From positions 1,240,001-1,304,000 of the forward strand of contig CM020519.1 of assembly GCA_009823395.1 (NCBI GenBank): a stretch of DNA of 64,000 nucleotides. The letters run 5' to 3'. Origin of the DNA: Thamnaconus septentrionalis (lineage: Eukaryota; Chordata; Actinopteri; Tetraodontiformes; Monacanthidae). Below the pieces are notes generated by a model. The model searched no databases and was not told the origin of the DNA. It saw nothing but the letters and a program-made list of their open reading frames with translations. Each line of letters begins with the position of its first letter. The first letter of the stretch is position 1. The position numbers were made by a program, and so were the translations under genes. Shown one piece after another: positions 42,190 through 53,400 of this stretch.

Positions 42190-42414
42190 GCGTCGACTGG
42201 CACCCCGCTACGTCAAATGCAACGGCCGAGTCGGTTTTGACTGCGCATGTGCGGAGTTGAATCCGGAAGCCGGCGGGAGCAAAGCAAACCTGCTCGTGAG
42301 GTTCGTGGACCCCCCAATAAAGCAAAAGAGAAGAGAAGAAGAAAAGATGAAAGGAAAGGAGAGTTTCTGATTGATCGCCAGCCAGCAGCCAGCGACGCCT
42401 CTCGTCACACACCG
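42190..42414 (+). promoter_or_regulatory. candidate CpG promoter with NRF1-, ETS- and CRE-like sites and a splice donor
   Basis: CpGs cluster here. A CRE-like TACGTCAA is at 42209-42216, an NRF1-like TGCGCATGTGCG at 42242-42253 and an ETS-like CCGGAAG at 42263-42269. About 145 bp further on, ACACCG is followed by a consensus donor GTGAGT at 42415. This is the layout of a TATA-less housekeeping promoter with a non-coding first exon. No transcript is known to me. Confidence 0.35.
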
Positions 42415-42419
42415 GTGAG

Positions 42420-43047
42420 TTTGAAACGGTTCAACATTGATTCATGGCTCTGATCACCGGCAGTCAAAAGCGTTGAGCTGATTGAACCGGAACAGGAACA
42501 CAAATACAAACCAAAATATTTCTTATTTAAGCAGCAGTCATCAAATCAAAGCTGTCAATCAAAGTTTTGTCATTATTATTAGTTGCGTCATATCTTCCGT
42601 GTCACGTGACTCAACATGGCTTTCCTCGTCAAGTCCAGATGACTTGAAGGCATCCACTGTTCACTGACTTTCTCTGCCGCTGTGAATGAACCATTGAGGC
42701 GCTTTGTGGATTTCAATCCACTGCTTTTGCTGGCGGTCACTCTTTTATTTTCCACAAACAAAAAAACAAAAAAACCACACACAGTTTCCTGATTGGTTGG
42801 TGGTCGGTCTCCGGTGGGCCGGCTGCTTGTGTAGTGGCTGCTGTGACTCGGCGTCTTGTGTGGCTACACAACTCAGACTCACACATCTGTTTCTCTTATT
42901 GCCGCTAATCGTCTTTTATTGTGTTTGCAAATGTAATCCTTCGTCTGGTCGCCGTCGTCTGAAGTCCCTCCACCATCGGAGGGCCGGAGCCTGGCCCAGG
43001 GAATTCTGGGAAAACTGACAATTTCAATTTCACTGCTGTGTAGTCAC

Positions 43048-43089
<42 letters not shown>

Positions 43090-43440
43090 TAGCATTGTTG
43101 GGTCCAGGCGGTGGAGATCAGCCGGCCCCTCCGCCCGAAAGCTTCTCCTCTCATCTGATTGGTCGGTTCCCAGCGAAGCCTCCAGTGAAACTGATCTCCT
43201 GGCTGAGCAGCTCAGCGATGATCCTCAGTGAGGAGGTGGAGGAGCTGGAGGAGCTGGAGGAGCTGGAGGAGCTGGAGGAGTCGAGGTCAGACGGATAATT
43301 TAAGGATGGCTTTCACTTTTAATCTCCCCTATGAATCCAAATTAATGTTAGGCTGCAGCGAGGATTAGATAATTCCCATAATTCCCTGCACATGTTGGCT
43401 GGGGTGGCCTGATTGATCTCAGACTGAAGCCTCAGTGGCA

Positions 43441-43480
<40 letters not shown>

Positions 43481-45000
43481 CACGGTCAAGATCCAGGAAC
43501 CCGGTCTTTTCCTCAGCCCTCCCACCGACGACCTTTGACCTTAGTGAAGACCTCCTACCGCCACCATCTCTGTCGAGCGACCGTCTCACTGATGGAGCAG
43601 AAACGTTTCAGAGAGGGGAAAAAAATAGACTTGCTGAACATTGGAAATTGGATCTTTTTAAATTTTAAAACAACCACCAAGATTTCAAATGTAAAAAATA
43701 ATGAAGCCAGTTTCATCATTTCATCATCAAACTGTCTGAATAAGATCTCAGCTGGAGGCTTCACTTCCAGCTGTGTGTTTTATTTGCATCAGTCAGTCCA
43801 GTCCAGTAGGTCACTGGTTCAGTCCGGTTGGTCACTGGTCCAGTTCAGTCCAGTCCAGTAGGTCACTGGTCCAGACCAACGGGTCACTGGTCCAGTCCAG
43901 TTGGTCATTGGTCCAGTCCATTAGGTGACTGGTCCAGTTCAGTCCAGTCCAGTAGGTCACTGGTCCAGTCCAGTCCAGTCCAGCAGGTCTATGAAGTGGG
44001 TCAGTGGTGTGGTTACATCACTCAGCAGATGTTTCTTCTGCTCCGAGTCCAAACTGGTGACATCATCCTGCAGACGTCCAGCCAACCAGCGAGTGGCTCG
44101 TCAACCCTGTGAAGACTCGCCTCTGACTGCTGGTGTCAGTATTGGGCTGGAGGCCAGAAGGTCAGAAGGTCAAAGACCTTCCAGTGGTGCCGTGTTAGCT
44201 GCTGCTGCTGCTAACAGGCTGCTGGAGAAACATCTTGAAGCCTCCACCGATCCGTCCAGATGATTCAGTCAGTTCAGTTCAGCTCGGTGGGAGTTGGAGG
44301 ACGGGGCCAGGTTCTCTTCCCTGGACCAGCAGATGTTCTCACTGCGTAAGATGACACTCAGTGTTGCTGCAGAAACATCATCAGTCAGTTAGAGGAACCC
44401 AGAGTCGTCATCAGGCTGATGGTCAGTGCAGTAATCAGTCCAGGAAGTGGAGGTCCGCCGAGGCTGGCGGGTCCCAGCAGCAGGTGCAGTGGTGGGGGCG
44501 GAGCCTGAACATCTGGAGCTGCTCCGCCTCCAGAGACCAGCAGGGCGGCGAGATCTCTGAAACCTTTCTTCTTCTGCTGACAGTGTCTCGCAACCAGCCG
44601 CCAATCAAAAGTCACCACAGGTCAGGGGGGCGTGTCCTCCTCACTGATGATGTCACAGTCTGGATCCAGCTGGTTCCGCCTGGTGGAAGGAGAAGAAGAA
44701 ACACCAGAGCGCCTTGAGTCGTTAGTGATGAGTGACGAGCCGAGAGCCGAGGTTGAATTCCCCAAAGTGTTTTCAGTAGACGGCCGGAAAAATGACGAAA
44801 AAAGTCCGAAAAAAAATCCCTGTGAAAATGATTTATTCTTGGTGACATGTTGAGGACGATTAGTTGTATAAAACTTTATCAAATGATCAAATCAGAACTC
44901 ATGTATTTTTATTTTTAGAATGTTTCTGCAGTTCAATGAACATTTGTGTGAGCTTGACAGATACTCAGCGATGATTTCTCTGCCCACTAGGAGGCGCTGC
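42420..45000. other. intergenic stretch with simple repeats
   Basis: It holds (CA)n at about 43048-43088, a GGAGGAGCT run at about 43236-43281, a (GCT)n run at about 43439-43476, and a CCAGTCCAGTAGGTCACTGG minisatellite at about 43795-43990. I see no supported exon on either strand. Confidence 0.6.
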
Positions 45001-46250
45001 ACTAGAGCCACGGGCGCTAACGTGCCGTTAGCTCCTGGATGATTTCAGTGTTGTTGTGCGATCGTCCGACCGGCTGATTTGTTTAAATCCAAAGTTGTGC
45101 CTCTCCTCCTGCGCGTCTGCTTTGCGTCTCCCCGATGTTGACACAACTTGATGTGTTGTGTTTTTAACGGACTCACACGTTCCACTCGGACTCACGCGGC
45201 CCCCCCTCCTCCCCTGGAGAGGTTCGGAATCTCTGCTCGGAAAGTTTGGGATTGTGCGTAAACGTAGGGGTTGTGATGTTTGAAGAGCTCAAATATCAGT
45301 CGGAGCGTCTCGCAAAACAGCTACACGAGCTGCCGCGTTTGCGCGACACCAAAGAAAACTGGAAAGTGAGTCGAGGACGAGGACGAGGACGGACGGACGG
45401 ACGGACGGACGGACGGACGGACGGACGGAGAATCCTTCACTTTTCCCCAAAACCATCTGCAGGAAATAAACAAAACCTCCCAGATAAACACACTTCTGTC
45501 AGCGCCCGGTTTGAACAAGCCTGCCCCCTGCTGGCTGGCCACAGCTGCTAACCCTGCCATGTGTTTGCCATTAGATTTTAAAAGGCCGCAGCTGATCTGA
45601 TTAAGAAGGAAATCACGCCGACGCCTGTGTTGTGTTTTCCCGAAGCGGCTGCATGAAAGACGCACAAAAAAAAAAAAAACTGTCGCCGCTGCCGCTGATT
45701 TATGGCGCCCATTAGCCGGCGAGCGCCGCCGCCGCCTCCGCCGCTGGAACTACTCATGATCCCCGAATATAAATCTAGCAAAAGCAGAATCTGCGTAATC
45801 TCTCACCACCGACACGCAACCGTGAATGTAAATCAGCCGTCGGTTGTTTTGCTCGCTTCCCGACTCGCAGCGAGCTTGGAGGTCGACGTGAGTGAGTGAA
45901 GGACGTCCAACAACATCAACAGTCAGAGCATCACCGACCGCTGCGCCGCAATGCTCCAGCAGCTGGTTCGTTCCCCCCGCCCCCGGTGGCCGGATGCAGT
46001 ATTGCCGGCTGACTTCTCCCCGTTCACGTCAGTCGTAATTGTTTTGCGACATCATGGTCGTCGTCCCGGATGATGATTTGAAAGTGGGCGGAGCGTCCCT
46101 CCACCCTCAAACCCCAGAGAAGCAGCGGGCCGCTCTGATTGGCTCTCGGGTACCTTTGCGTTCTCTGCAGGTTCCGTCAGACGCGTCCAACGTTGGCTCA
46201 GTTGGAGAATCCTCAGTTTTTTCCCTCTCGTGACTCGTCGTGTTGACTGA
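45000..46250. other. CpG-rich, low-repeat block
   Basis: CpG dinucleotides are frequent (for example near 45055-45220 and 45680-45730), while the simple repeats that fill the rest of the intergenic space are scarce apart from a (GGAC)n run at about 45390-45428. The block contains the candidate exon at 45276-45365. It could be a CpG island or a conserved regulatory region. Confidence 0.4.
45276..45365 (+). CDS. candidate 30-codon first coding exon of an unrecognised gene
   Basis: ATG at 45276 opens exactly 30 codons (MFEELKYQSERLAKQLHELP, then ten more residues) that end at a consensus donor GTGAGT in phase 0. The peptide is charged and helix-like rather than low complexity, with G at -3 of the ATG. 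I do not recognise the protein and found no convincing next exon. It may be a chance open frame. Confidence 0.25.
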
Positions 46251-47480
46251 GGTGAATCTTCCTGTCGGCTCTGTTTGGAAAACATGTGGCTCGTGAAAAA
46301 AAAAAAAACCAGCCCGGTGTTCAAAGCAGTGACTTTAGCCAGAAACAGCCGGTCGGAATTTATACTCCCATTTCACAAACCAAACGACTCACTGCTAGTC
46401 TGCAATTAAACTCGGCAAACTTGCATTTTTCTGAGGGTGAAACTTTGTTTCCGCGCTCGCAGACGTTGAAAGATGTTGTTAAACATGAGGTTCCCGGCCT
46501 GGCGATGCACCGCCAACCTCCCACCCCGCCCCCCGCCTGTTTCCTCTTACCTCTAATGAACGACGTCGGACATTGCAGGGGATTCATAAAGGTCAAAATC
46601 GAACCGATCAAAGACTCCCCAGGTGCTGCTCCGGCATCAATTTGCTGAAACAAAAAAGTCGTAAAGTTTTAACGGCTCGCTCTCGGCCAACGACATCATC
46701 TCTGTTTCCATTACCTCCGAAGCCCACGAGGCAGCACAGCGGGCCGACTGTACCCACTAATCCTCCAACTCATCAGCACCAAACCATGTGCACTATGAAA
46801 ACCACAACAACGGAGTCCAGAAAAAAGCCAAATAAAACTAACAACTCCAAACACATTTGTGTCTGAAAAATAAAAGCTGCAGTAGGAGGAGAGTGAGCGG
46901 CGAGTGACCTACGCTACGGTTCTTCTGGCTCGCTAGGATATCAACAGGATGAAGCAGCCGTCGTGGCAGCTGTTAGCTTTTGTAGGAGTTAGCTTTTGTA
47001 GCTTTGGTGTGCTGGTCGTGATCAGTATCAGCGTTAGCTTCAACCGTTGTTTCTACTTTACTACAGAAAAATGAAAGCTAACCGCTGCCAATGTTTGCTT
47101 CTTATGGCTTCTCGGGGAGTTTGGTAGCCGTCGTTGGTGACGTTAGCCCGCTTGTCACGGCAAATGTCTTCTGTTGTTGTTAGATGCCAGAATGGTTGTA
47201 GTCCAGACCGCACCAGACTAGAGAGTATCTAGTTTCCTCCAGTTTGCTTCTAAATGGAACAGCAACAGTGTCACTCTGGGTGTCACCAACAGAGTGTGAA
47301 ACAGCAGCAGCTGGATTCTTTTCTGTTATTATGGCGTTATTACAGTGTTGGCTGAGTCTTGACTGGTCTGGATCAAAAAGTCCGCCCAGTCCGAGACTGA
47401 AACAAGGCCCAGTAAAAATGCCTCCGAGACAAAACCGAGACCCTTAAAAAGTGGTCTTGAGTCTGTGGCAAGGCCCAGAG
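46250..47480. other. intergenic, no supported gene
   Basis: Relatively low-repeat sequence with short A-rich runs (near 46296-46309). A segment at 46569-46626 has a CATTGCAG acceptor-like start but only a weak donor. GTTAGCTT words recur near 46970-47040. Nothing is firmly identifiable. Confidence 0.4.
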
Positions 47481-47552
47481 GGCCCAGGCGGGCTTCGAAC
47501 CCCAGACTCCCGGGTAATAGCCATGCGCGTTTAACCATTCGGGCCCTTGGCC
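47481..47552 (-). pseudogene. degenerate tRNA-like sequence
   Basis: Read on the minus strand, GGCCAAG and CTGGGCC can form an acceptor stem with 6 of 7 pairs. GAATGGTTAA resembles a D-loop and GGTTCGAAG a T-loop. The D stem has a mismatch, the T stem only three good pairs and no normal anticodon stem forms, so it is more likely a tRNA pseudogene or SINE head than a working tRNA. Confidence 0.3.
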
Positions 47553-47579
47553 GAGTAGCCATGGCGGAGTGACAGGACC

Positions 47580-48030
47580 ACCACTGTCACAAGACCAAGA
47601 CCACTCTCCAGCACTGAAGTGTTGGTTCCACTGCCCACCGGGCGACTCTGAGCCTCAGCAGTCAGTCAGAAAAGACGGAAAAGTTGAACCGGACAAAATC
47701 AGCACGAACCTAGTTTCTCAGCTAGCGCAGGAGCTAGCACGGCTCCTCAGTCTCCTCCTTCTCCGCCTCCTCCACCTCCTCCTCCACTGGTCTCTTCGGG
47801 CCTCATCCGTCATGTTTGAAAGTGAAACCATGTGAGCCGTTCGGAGGGGGAACGGCTCGACTTGAGTCGTGTCAGGTGTTCGCAGGTCACGAGTCAAACC
47901 TTTCTTCAACAACGTGTCGCGTGTTAACAGCCGACCCCCCCCTGGAGACCCACAACGTCACATCTGCCCGACACATGACTCCCTGCAGGACGACCAGCTG
48001 TCAAACACACTCTGAGCCTTATCAAACCCA

Positions 48031-48078
<48 letters not shown>

Positions 48079-51000
48079 TTTATGTAACATTGATGTAATG
48101 TGATCCAGTCTGTAGTTTGATGCGGTTGAGTTCCAGGACCTTCTTGAAAACGTTCTTGAAAGTTCTTGCCTGGTTTAGAAAGATGACGACGAGGACGAAG
48201 ATGATGAAGATGAGGAGCAGCTAAAGTCACTGATACCAAACCCCTTCCCAGGTAATCTCCACACCTTCCAGTAGACCAGCAGCCCCACTGGTGGTGCTGC
48301 TCTGCTGCGAGGTCGACTGGGGGCATCAGCAGAAGGTTCACGAGAAGTTTTGCGGTGTCTGCGAGAGAGAGAGAGAGAATAAAAACAAACCATCAAGAAT
48401 GTTCGCCAGCCACAGGAGGATCTGCCTCAGCACATCTTGGTCCAATCAGAGTGAGCGGATCAAAGGTCTGATTGGCTGCTGGGTGGAAACAGCTGGAAGT
48501 GAAGGTGGTAAATAGACAGAGATGTAAACAGAGGGAGAAGTTCTTCAGCCGCAGGAGCTTTGAAGTGCTAATGTTCTTCAGGCTCCGTGAGAGAGAACGT
48601 CCACGTTCCAGGAAGAGAAAAAGACTCATTGACTCTTTGATCCCGGTGGGTGACACAGACAAAGGAACACTTAAAAACAAAAACAAAAATCTGAACGCTG
48701 AGGTTAAAGAACGGTCCAGCTGGCAGCTGGCGGGTCCGTCCGACCGTGCCAGACCTTCAGGACCAGGAGGAGGAACCCGTCCTGATGATTCAGAGACGAC
48801 ACTCGATCTGAGCCATCGGATCAGACAATCCGGAGGAGTCGGGACGGTTCACTCTGATCCCAGTCGTAAAACAGTCAGTCACAGTTTTCCAACCCCGCCA
48901 ATCACTGAAATCATCCCTGAGGAAGTTCTGACTGGCCCGCTTCCAGTTCCAGTCGAGTTGGGCGTCTGATTGCTGAGTGGCGGTCGGCCAATCAGCTGCT
49001 GTTGATCCAGAGAGGTGAGAGGATCCGTGATTGAGCTGAGCTTAGCCAACCTGAACAGGAAGTGATGTCATCGTCACCAAAATTAGACCTTTTACTCTTT
49101 CGATCAACTCAAGTGAATGACTCAATTATTGAATCAGTGCCATCGAGTCATTGGTATTGAATCGGTGACAGTGAATCAGTGACAGTCAGTGCCATCGAGT
49201 CAATGACGAGTCTCTGTCATTGAATCAGTGCCATCGAGTCATTGGCATTGAATCGGTGACAGTGAATCAGTGACAGTGAATCAGTGCCATCGAGTCAGTG
49301 CCAACCAGGAGATTGAGTCTGGCCTGCAGACCACCAGTGGAAACCCAACTCTGCACGGGTGTGCGTCTGAGCGTGCCCAGTGTGAGTCTGCCGGGACGCT
49401 TCCACGACGGCGTGATGATTCAATAAGCCGTCAGCCAATCAGGTCGCAGCGTCGTTCCTCTGATGACCACAGCGTAACGACTTGTGGCTTTGTGTGACAC
49501 GCTGGCTGAGGGACCATCACATCTGGTTCCTGTCAGACCTCTGCTGCTGCTGCTGCTGCTGCTGCTGGAGATGCAGGAGGTGTTGAAGGCTCCTCGTGCT
49601 CCTCGTGCTCTCAGCTCCTCCTCACCACGGAGGGGCTTCCTGCCGACACCACGCCGAAGGTCTCCGAGCTCCAGACGCAACAGGCCACCGCAGACCATCT
49701 CCCACCCTGCTCCTCCAGCTGCCTGTCACCTCCGACCTTTGACCCCACACTCCTCCTCACTTCCTGTTTGGTTCCAGCAGAGTTCTTCACTCAGACGTAG
49801 GGTTGAGGAATGCTGAGGGACAACTCGGCGTGAAGGAGGAAAGGAAGGAAAATGTGATTTGTTTATGAAAAGCTGAGATGATGAGTCAGAGTTGCGGATG
49901 AGGCGACGCAGCGGCAGGACAGAAAATCAAAAAATCTGCTTCTGTTTCCTGAGCAGCAGGAAAGAAAAATGTTGGTGCGAAAAAATGTTCCAGCAAAACA
50001 ACAAGCAGCGTTCCCAGCGTTCCCAGCGTTCCCAGTGTGACTCTCTGTCATGTTTTTAATCATCAGCTTCTTTAAACAAAGCAGCTCCACCTCACCTTTG
50101 ACCTCTGACCTCCACCTGAAACCAGCCGATCAGAGGAGCGAAACTGTTAAATAAACATTAAAAGCAGCTGATTGGACATCGTTTTCCATACAGGCAGCCA
50201 CCACAGGGGGTGCCGCTGCTTCAGAGTGAGAAGTGCGAGGAGATGGAGGAGCAGCAGGAGGAGGAGGAGGAGGAGGAAGAGTCCACGGCTGGTCCAATAG
50301 GAGGAGGAGGAGGTTCCAGCATGTTTCTCCAAGTGGTGACTCAGAGTCGTGAAGGTCGTCCAGCAACCCGACACAAATCACCTCCGTTTACTGCCGCCAT
50401 TAAAACCTTCACGTCAGAGCCAATCACAGGCCAGAGCAGCCGCGAGGCCCCGCCCACTCACATCAAAACCACCTGAGGCACAGTGGCACCGGCGCCACCT
50501 GCAGGATCTTGACGTCACGCTGACTCGTTGTGACGTCTGACCCCCCCACACACACACACACAGGTTGGTCAGCGGGTGGCGCTGAGACCCTGGAAGGTCT
50601 TCAGAGTGTTTGGAGAAGTTTGGAGAAGGTTCCTGGGTTCCTGGGTTCCTGGGAGCAGCAGCAGCCACAGCACATCAGAGTGTTGATGTTGTGATGACAG
50701 CAGAATGTTTGAACTTTCTGGGAGACAATTTACTGCCAGAGATTATCAGGAAGAAGAAGAAGGAAAAATAAAGCTCCGGGAGAAAAAAATTGCAATAAAA
50801 ATTTTTACAGCATTAAAATGTTAAAATCGTAAAAGTGGAGCGGACATGTTGAGTCACATGGCTGATTGTGTGTTTGTGTGTGTGTGTGTGTGTGTCTGAA
50901 TTTCCAGACGGGGCGCTAGTACCCTGCAGCTAGCTGTGTGCTAGCCTAGCCCCCTATGCTAACCCACGGTTGCACATTTTGAAGTCTTGTTTCTCCTTCC

Positions 51001-52116
51001 AAGCGTCACACTTCCTGTTCCTGTCAAAATAAGAGTTTAACAGTTCCCCCTGTGGGTGGCGACGAGGCGTCGCGCTGAAATACGCAGAGTGGAAAAAGGT
51101 CAGACTGGTTTTCAACCCTCAGCTGGATGGAAAAGCTGAGGAATTGTGTGGACGGAGGACTGAGTGGACCTGGCAACCGGAGGCAGAAGAACCTGGAAGC
51201 CGCTCACTTCCTGCTCCCACACGTTTTCCAATCAGTCATGTGACAACCTGCAGGTTCCTGATGGATCTGCAGGTTGAGCGGCAGCGGGACCTTTAATCCC
51301 TCCAGCAGACGCGAGCAGGCATGAGCTCAGCTCAGCTCGGTTCCGCTGCCTGGAAAACATCTCAACAGGATCACAAAAAAAAAAAAAAAAAAGTCACAAC
51401 TGCTGCACATTTTTCCACTGAATCACGGAAGAAGAAGGAGAAAAAATGTGAATCAGTCTGGAAGCAGACCCAAGCAGTGTGTTGATGTTGAGGGACGAGG
51501 GGAGAACTCTCAGACTGGAGCCTCTGACTCCTTCACACCAAACATAAACACGTCCTCATTGGACCGTTGGCCCAGTTCTTCTTCTTTGGTACTTTAAAGA
51601 ACTGCCACTTTTTTTCTTGTAAAAACTACATTACGCTGCATAGCCAAGGAGCGCTAACTGCTAATGCTAACAATCAGCACCGGCCTGCAGGTTCATAGTC
51701 TGCTGAGCAGTCAGGTGAGGGAGGGGTCAGTTGACAGGTCACATGACCCATCACCTGCTTCTCCCCTGGGTTCCTGGACTTTTGCCTTCAGGCTATCAGC
51801 GTCCAACCAAAGCAGGAGCTGATGTTGTGACTCCTGCTTCCTTCTCCTGCCGCCAGCGCCGCTGCTGGTTATTAATGACAGTCGTTGTTTTTTTCTGCTC
51901 ACTGAACTGGAAAAACTTTCTTCCTGAGATTTTTCTTGCTCCTGTTTCCCTCCCACACAATGTCACTGAACTCCATCCAAGGGGAAGAAGTCCAAAGTCT
52001 CCACTGAGAACCTCGTCCTGCTGCTGGTTACTGTGACCAACTGAGAACCAGCAGCCAGTCAGAGGCTGAGAAGAGCTTCTCAGTGTTCAGAAGAAACACC
52101 AGCAGCGTCTAGCAGC
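47580..52116. other. intergenic stretch with scattered simple repeats
   Basis: It includes (CA)n at about 48030-48077, a GAATCAGTGCCATCGAGTCA tandem repeat at about 49120-49300, a GGAGGAGGA run near 50255-50280 and A-rich runs near 51376-51394. There are no recognisable exons on either strand. Confidence 0.55.
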
Positions 52117-53400
52117 AGTTCCACCACCAGCTCCTCCACCACCAGGCTCCTCCACCACCAGCTCCTCCACCACCAGGCTCCACCACTTGCTCCACCACCA
52201 GGCTCCACCACTTGCTCCACCACCAGTTCCACCAGTTCCACCAGCTCCACCACCACCAGGTTCCTCCACCACCAGCTCCACCACCAGGCTCTAACAGCTC
52301 CACCACCAGGCTCTAACAGCTCCACCACCAGGTTCCTCCACCACCTGCTCCACCACCACCAAGCTCCTCCACCACCAGGCTCCACCACCAGGCTCCACCA
52401 CCCCCAGGCTCCTCCACCACCAGCTCCACCACCAGGCTCTAACAGCTCCACCACCAGGCTCCACCACCACCACGCTCCTCCACCACTTGCTCCACCACCA
52501 GGCTCCTCCACCACTTGCTCCACCACCAGGCTCCACCACCAGGCTCCACCACCAGCTCCACCACCAGGCTCTAACAGCTCCACCACCAGGTTCCTCCACC
52601 ACCTGCTCCACCACCACCAAGCTCCTCCACCACCAGCTCCACCACCAGCTCCACCACCAGGCTCTAACAGCTCCACCACCAGGCTCCACCACCACCACGC
52701 TCCTCCACCCTTGCTCCACCACCAGGCTCCTCCACCACTTGCTCCACCACCAGGCTCCACCACCAGGCTCCACCACCAGCTCCACCACCAGGCTCTAACA
52801 GCTCCACCACCAGGTTCCTCCACCACCTGCTCCACCACCACCAAGCTCCTCCACCACCAGCTCCACCACCAGCTCCACCACCAGGCTCTAACAGCTCCAC
52901 CACCAGGCTCTAACAGCTCCACCACCAGGCTCCACCACCACCACGCTCCTCCACCACTTGCTCCACCACCAGGCTCCTCCACCACTTGCTCCACCACCAG
53001 GCTCCACCACCAGGCTCCTCCCACCAGCTCCACCACCAGGCTCTAACAGCTCCACCACCAGGCTCCTCCACCACCTGCTCCACCACCACCAAGCTCCTCC
53101 ACCACCAGCTCCACCACCAGCTCCACCACCAGGCTCATCCACCACCAGGCTCCTCCACCACCAGCTCCACCACCAGGCTCTAACAGCTCCACCACCAGGC
53201 TCATCCACCACCAGCTCCACCACCAGGCTCTAACAGTTCCACCACCAGGCTCCACCACCAGGCTCCACCACCAGGCTCCACCACCAGGCTCATCCAACAC
53301 CAGGCTCTAACAGTTCCACCACCAGTTCCACCAGCTCCACCACCACCAGATTCCTCTACCAACAGCGCCACCACCAGGCTCCTCCATGAGCTCCTCCACC
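52117..53400. repeat. 1.3-kb CCACCACCAGGCTC minisatellite
   Basis: Words such as CTCCACCACCAGGCTC, CCACCACTTGCTCCACCACC and AGGCTCTAACAGCTCC repeat throughout. They form higher-order blocks of roughly 224 bp: for example, a stretch from 52487 is nearly repeated from 52711. Both strands show long open frames (minus-strand Gly/Trp-rich) purely because the unit is near a multiple of three. Confidence 0.92.

Noticed and set aside
43435..43476. Poly-alanine coding exon
   Set aside because: It is a (GCT)n microsatellite with no splice or family support.
46569..46626. Possible internal exon after CATTGCAG
   Set aside because: The donor GTGCTG is weak and the peptide has no recognisable similarity.
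47481..47552. Functional tRNA gene
   Set aside because: The anticodon stem does not form and the T stem has only three good pairs.
52080..53036. 318-codon minus-strand frame rich in Gly and Trp
   Set aside because: It is a translation of the CCACCACCAGGCTC minisatellite; several frames are open for the same reason and there is no start context, family match or splice signal.
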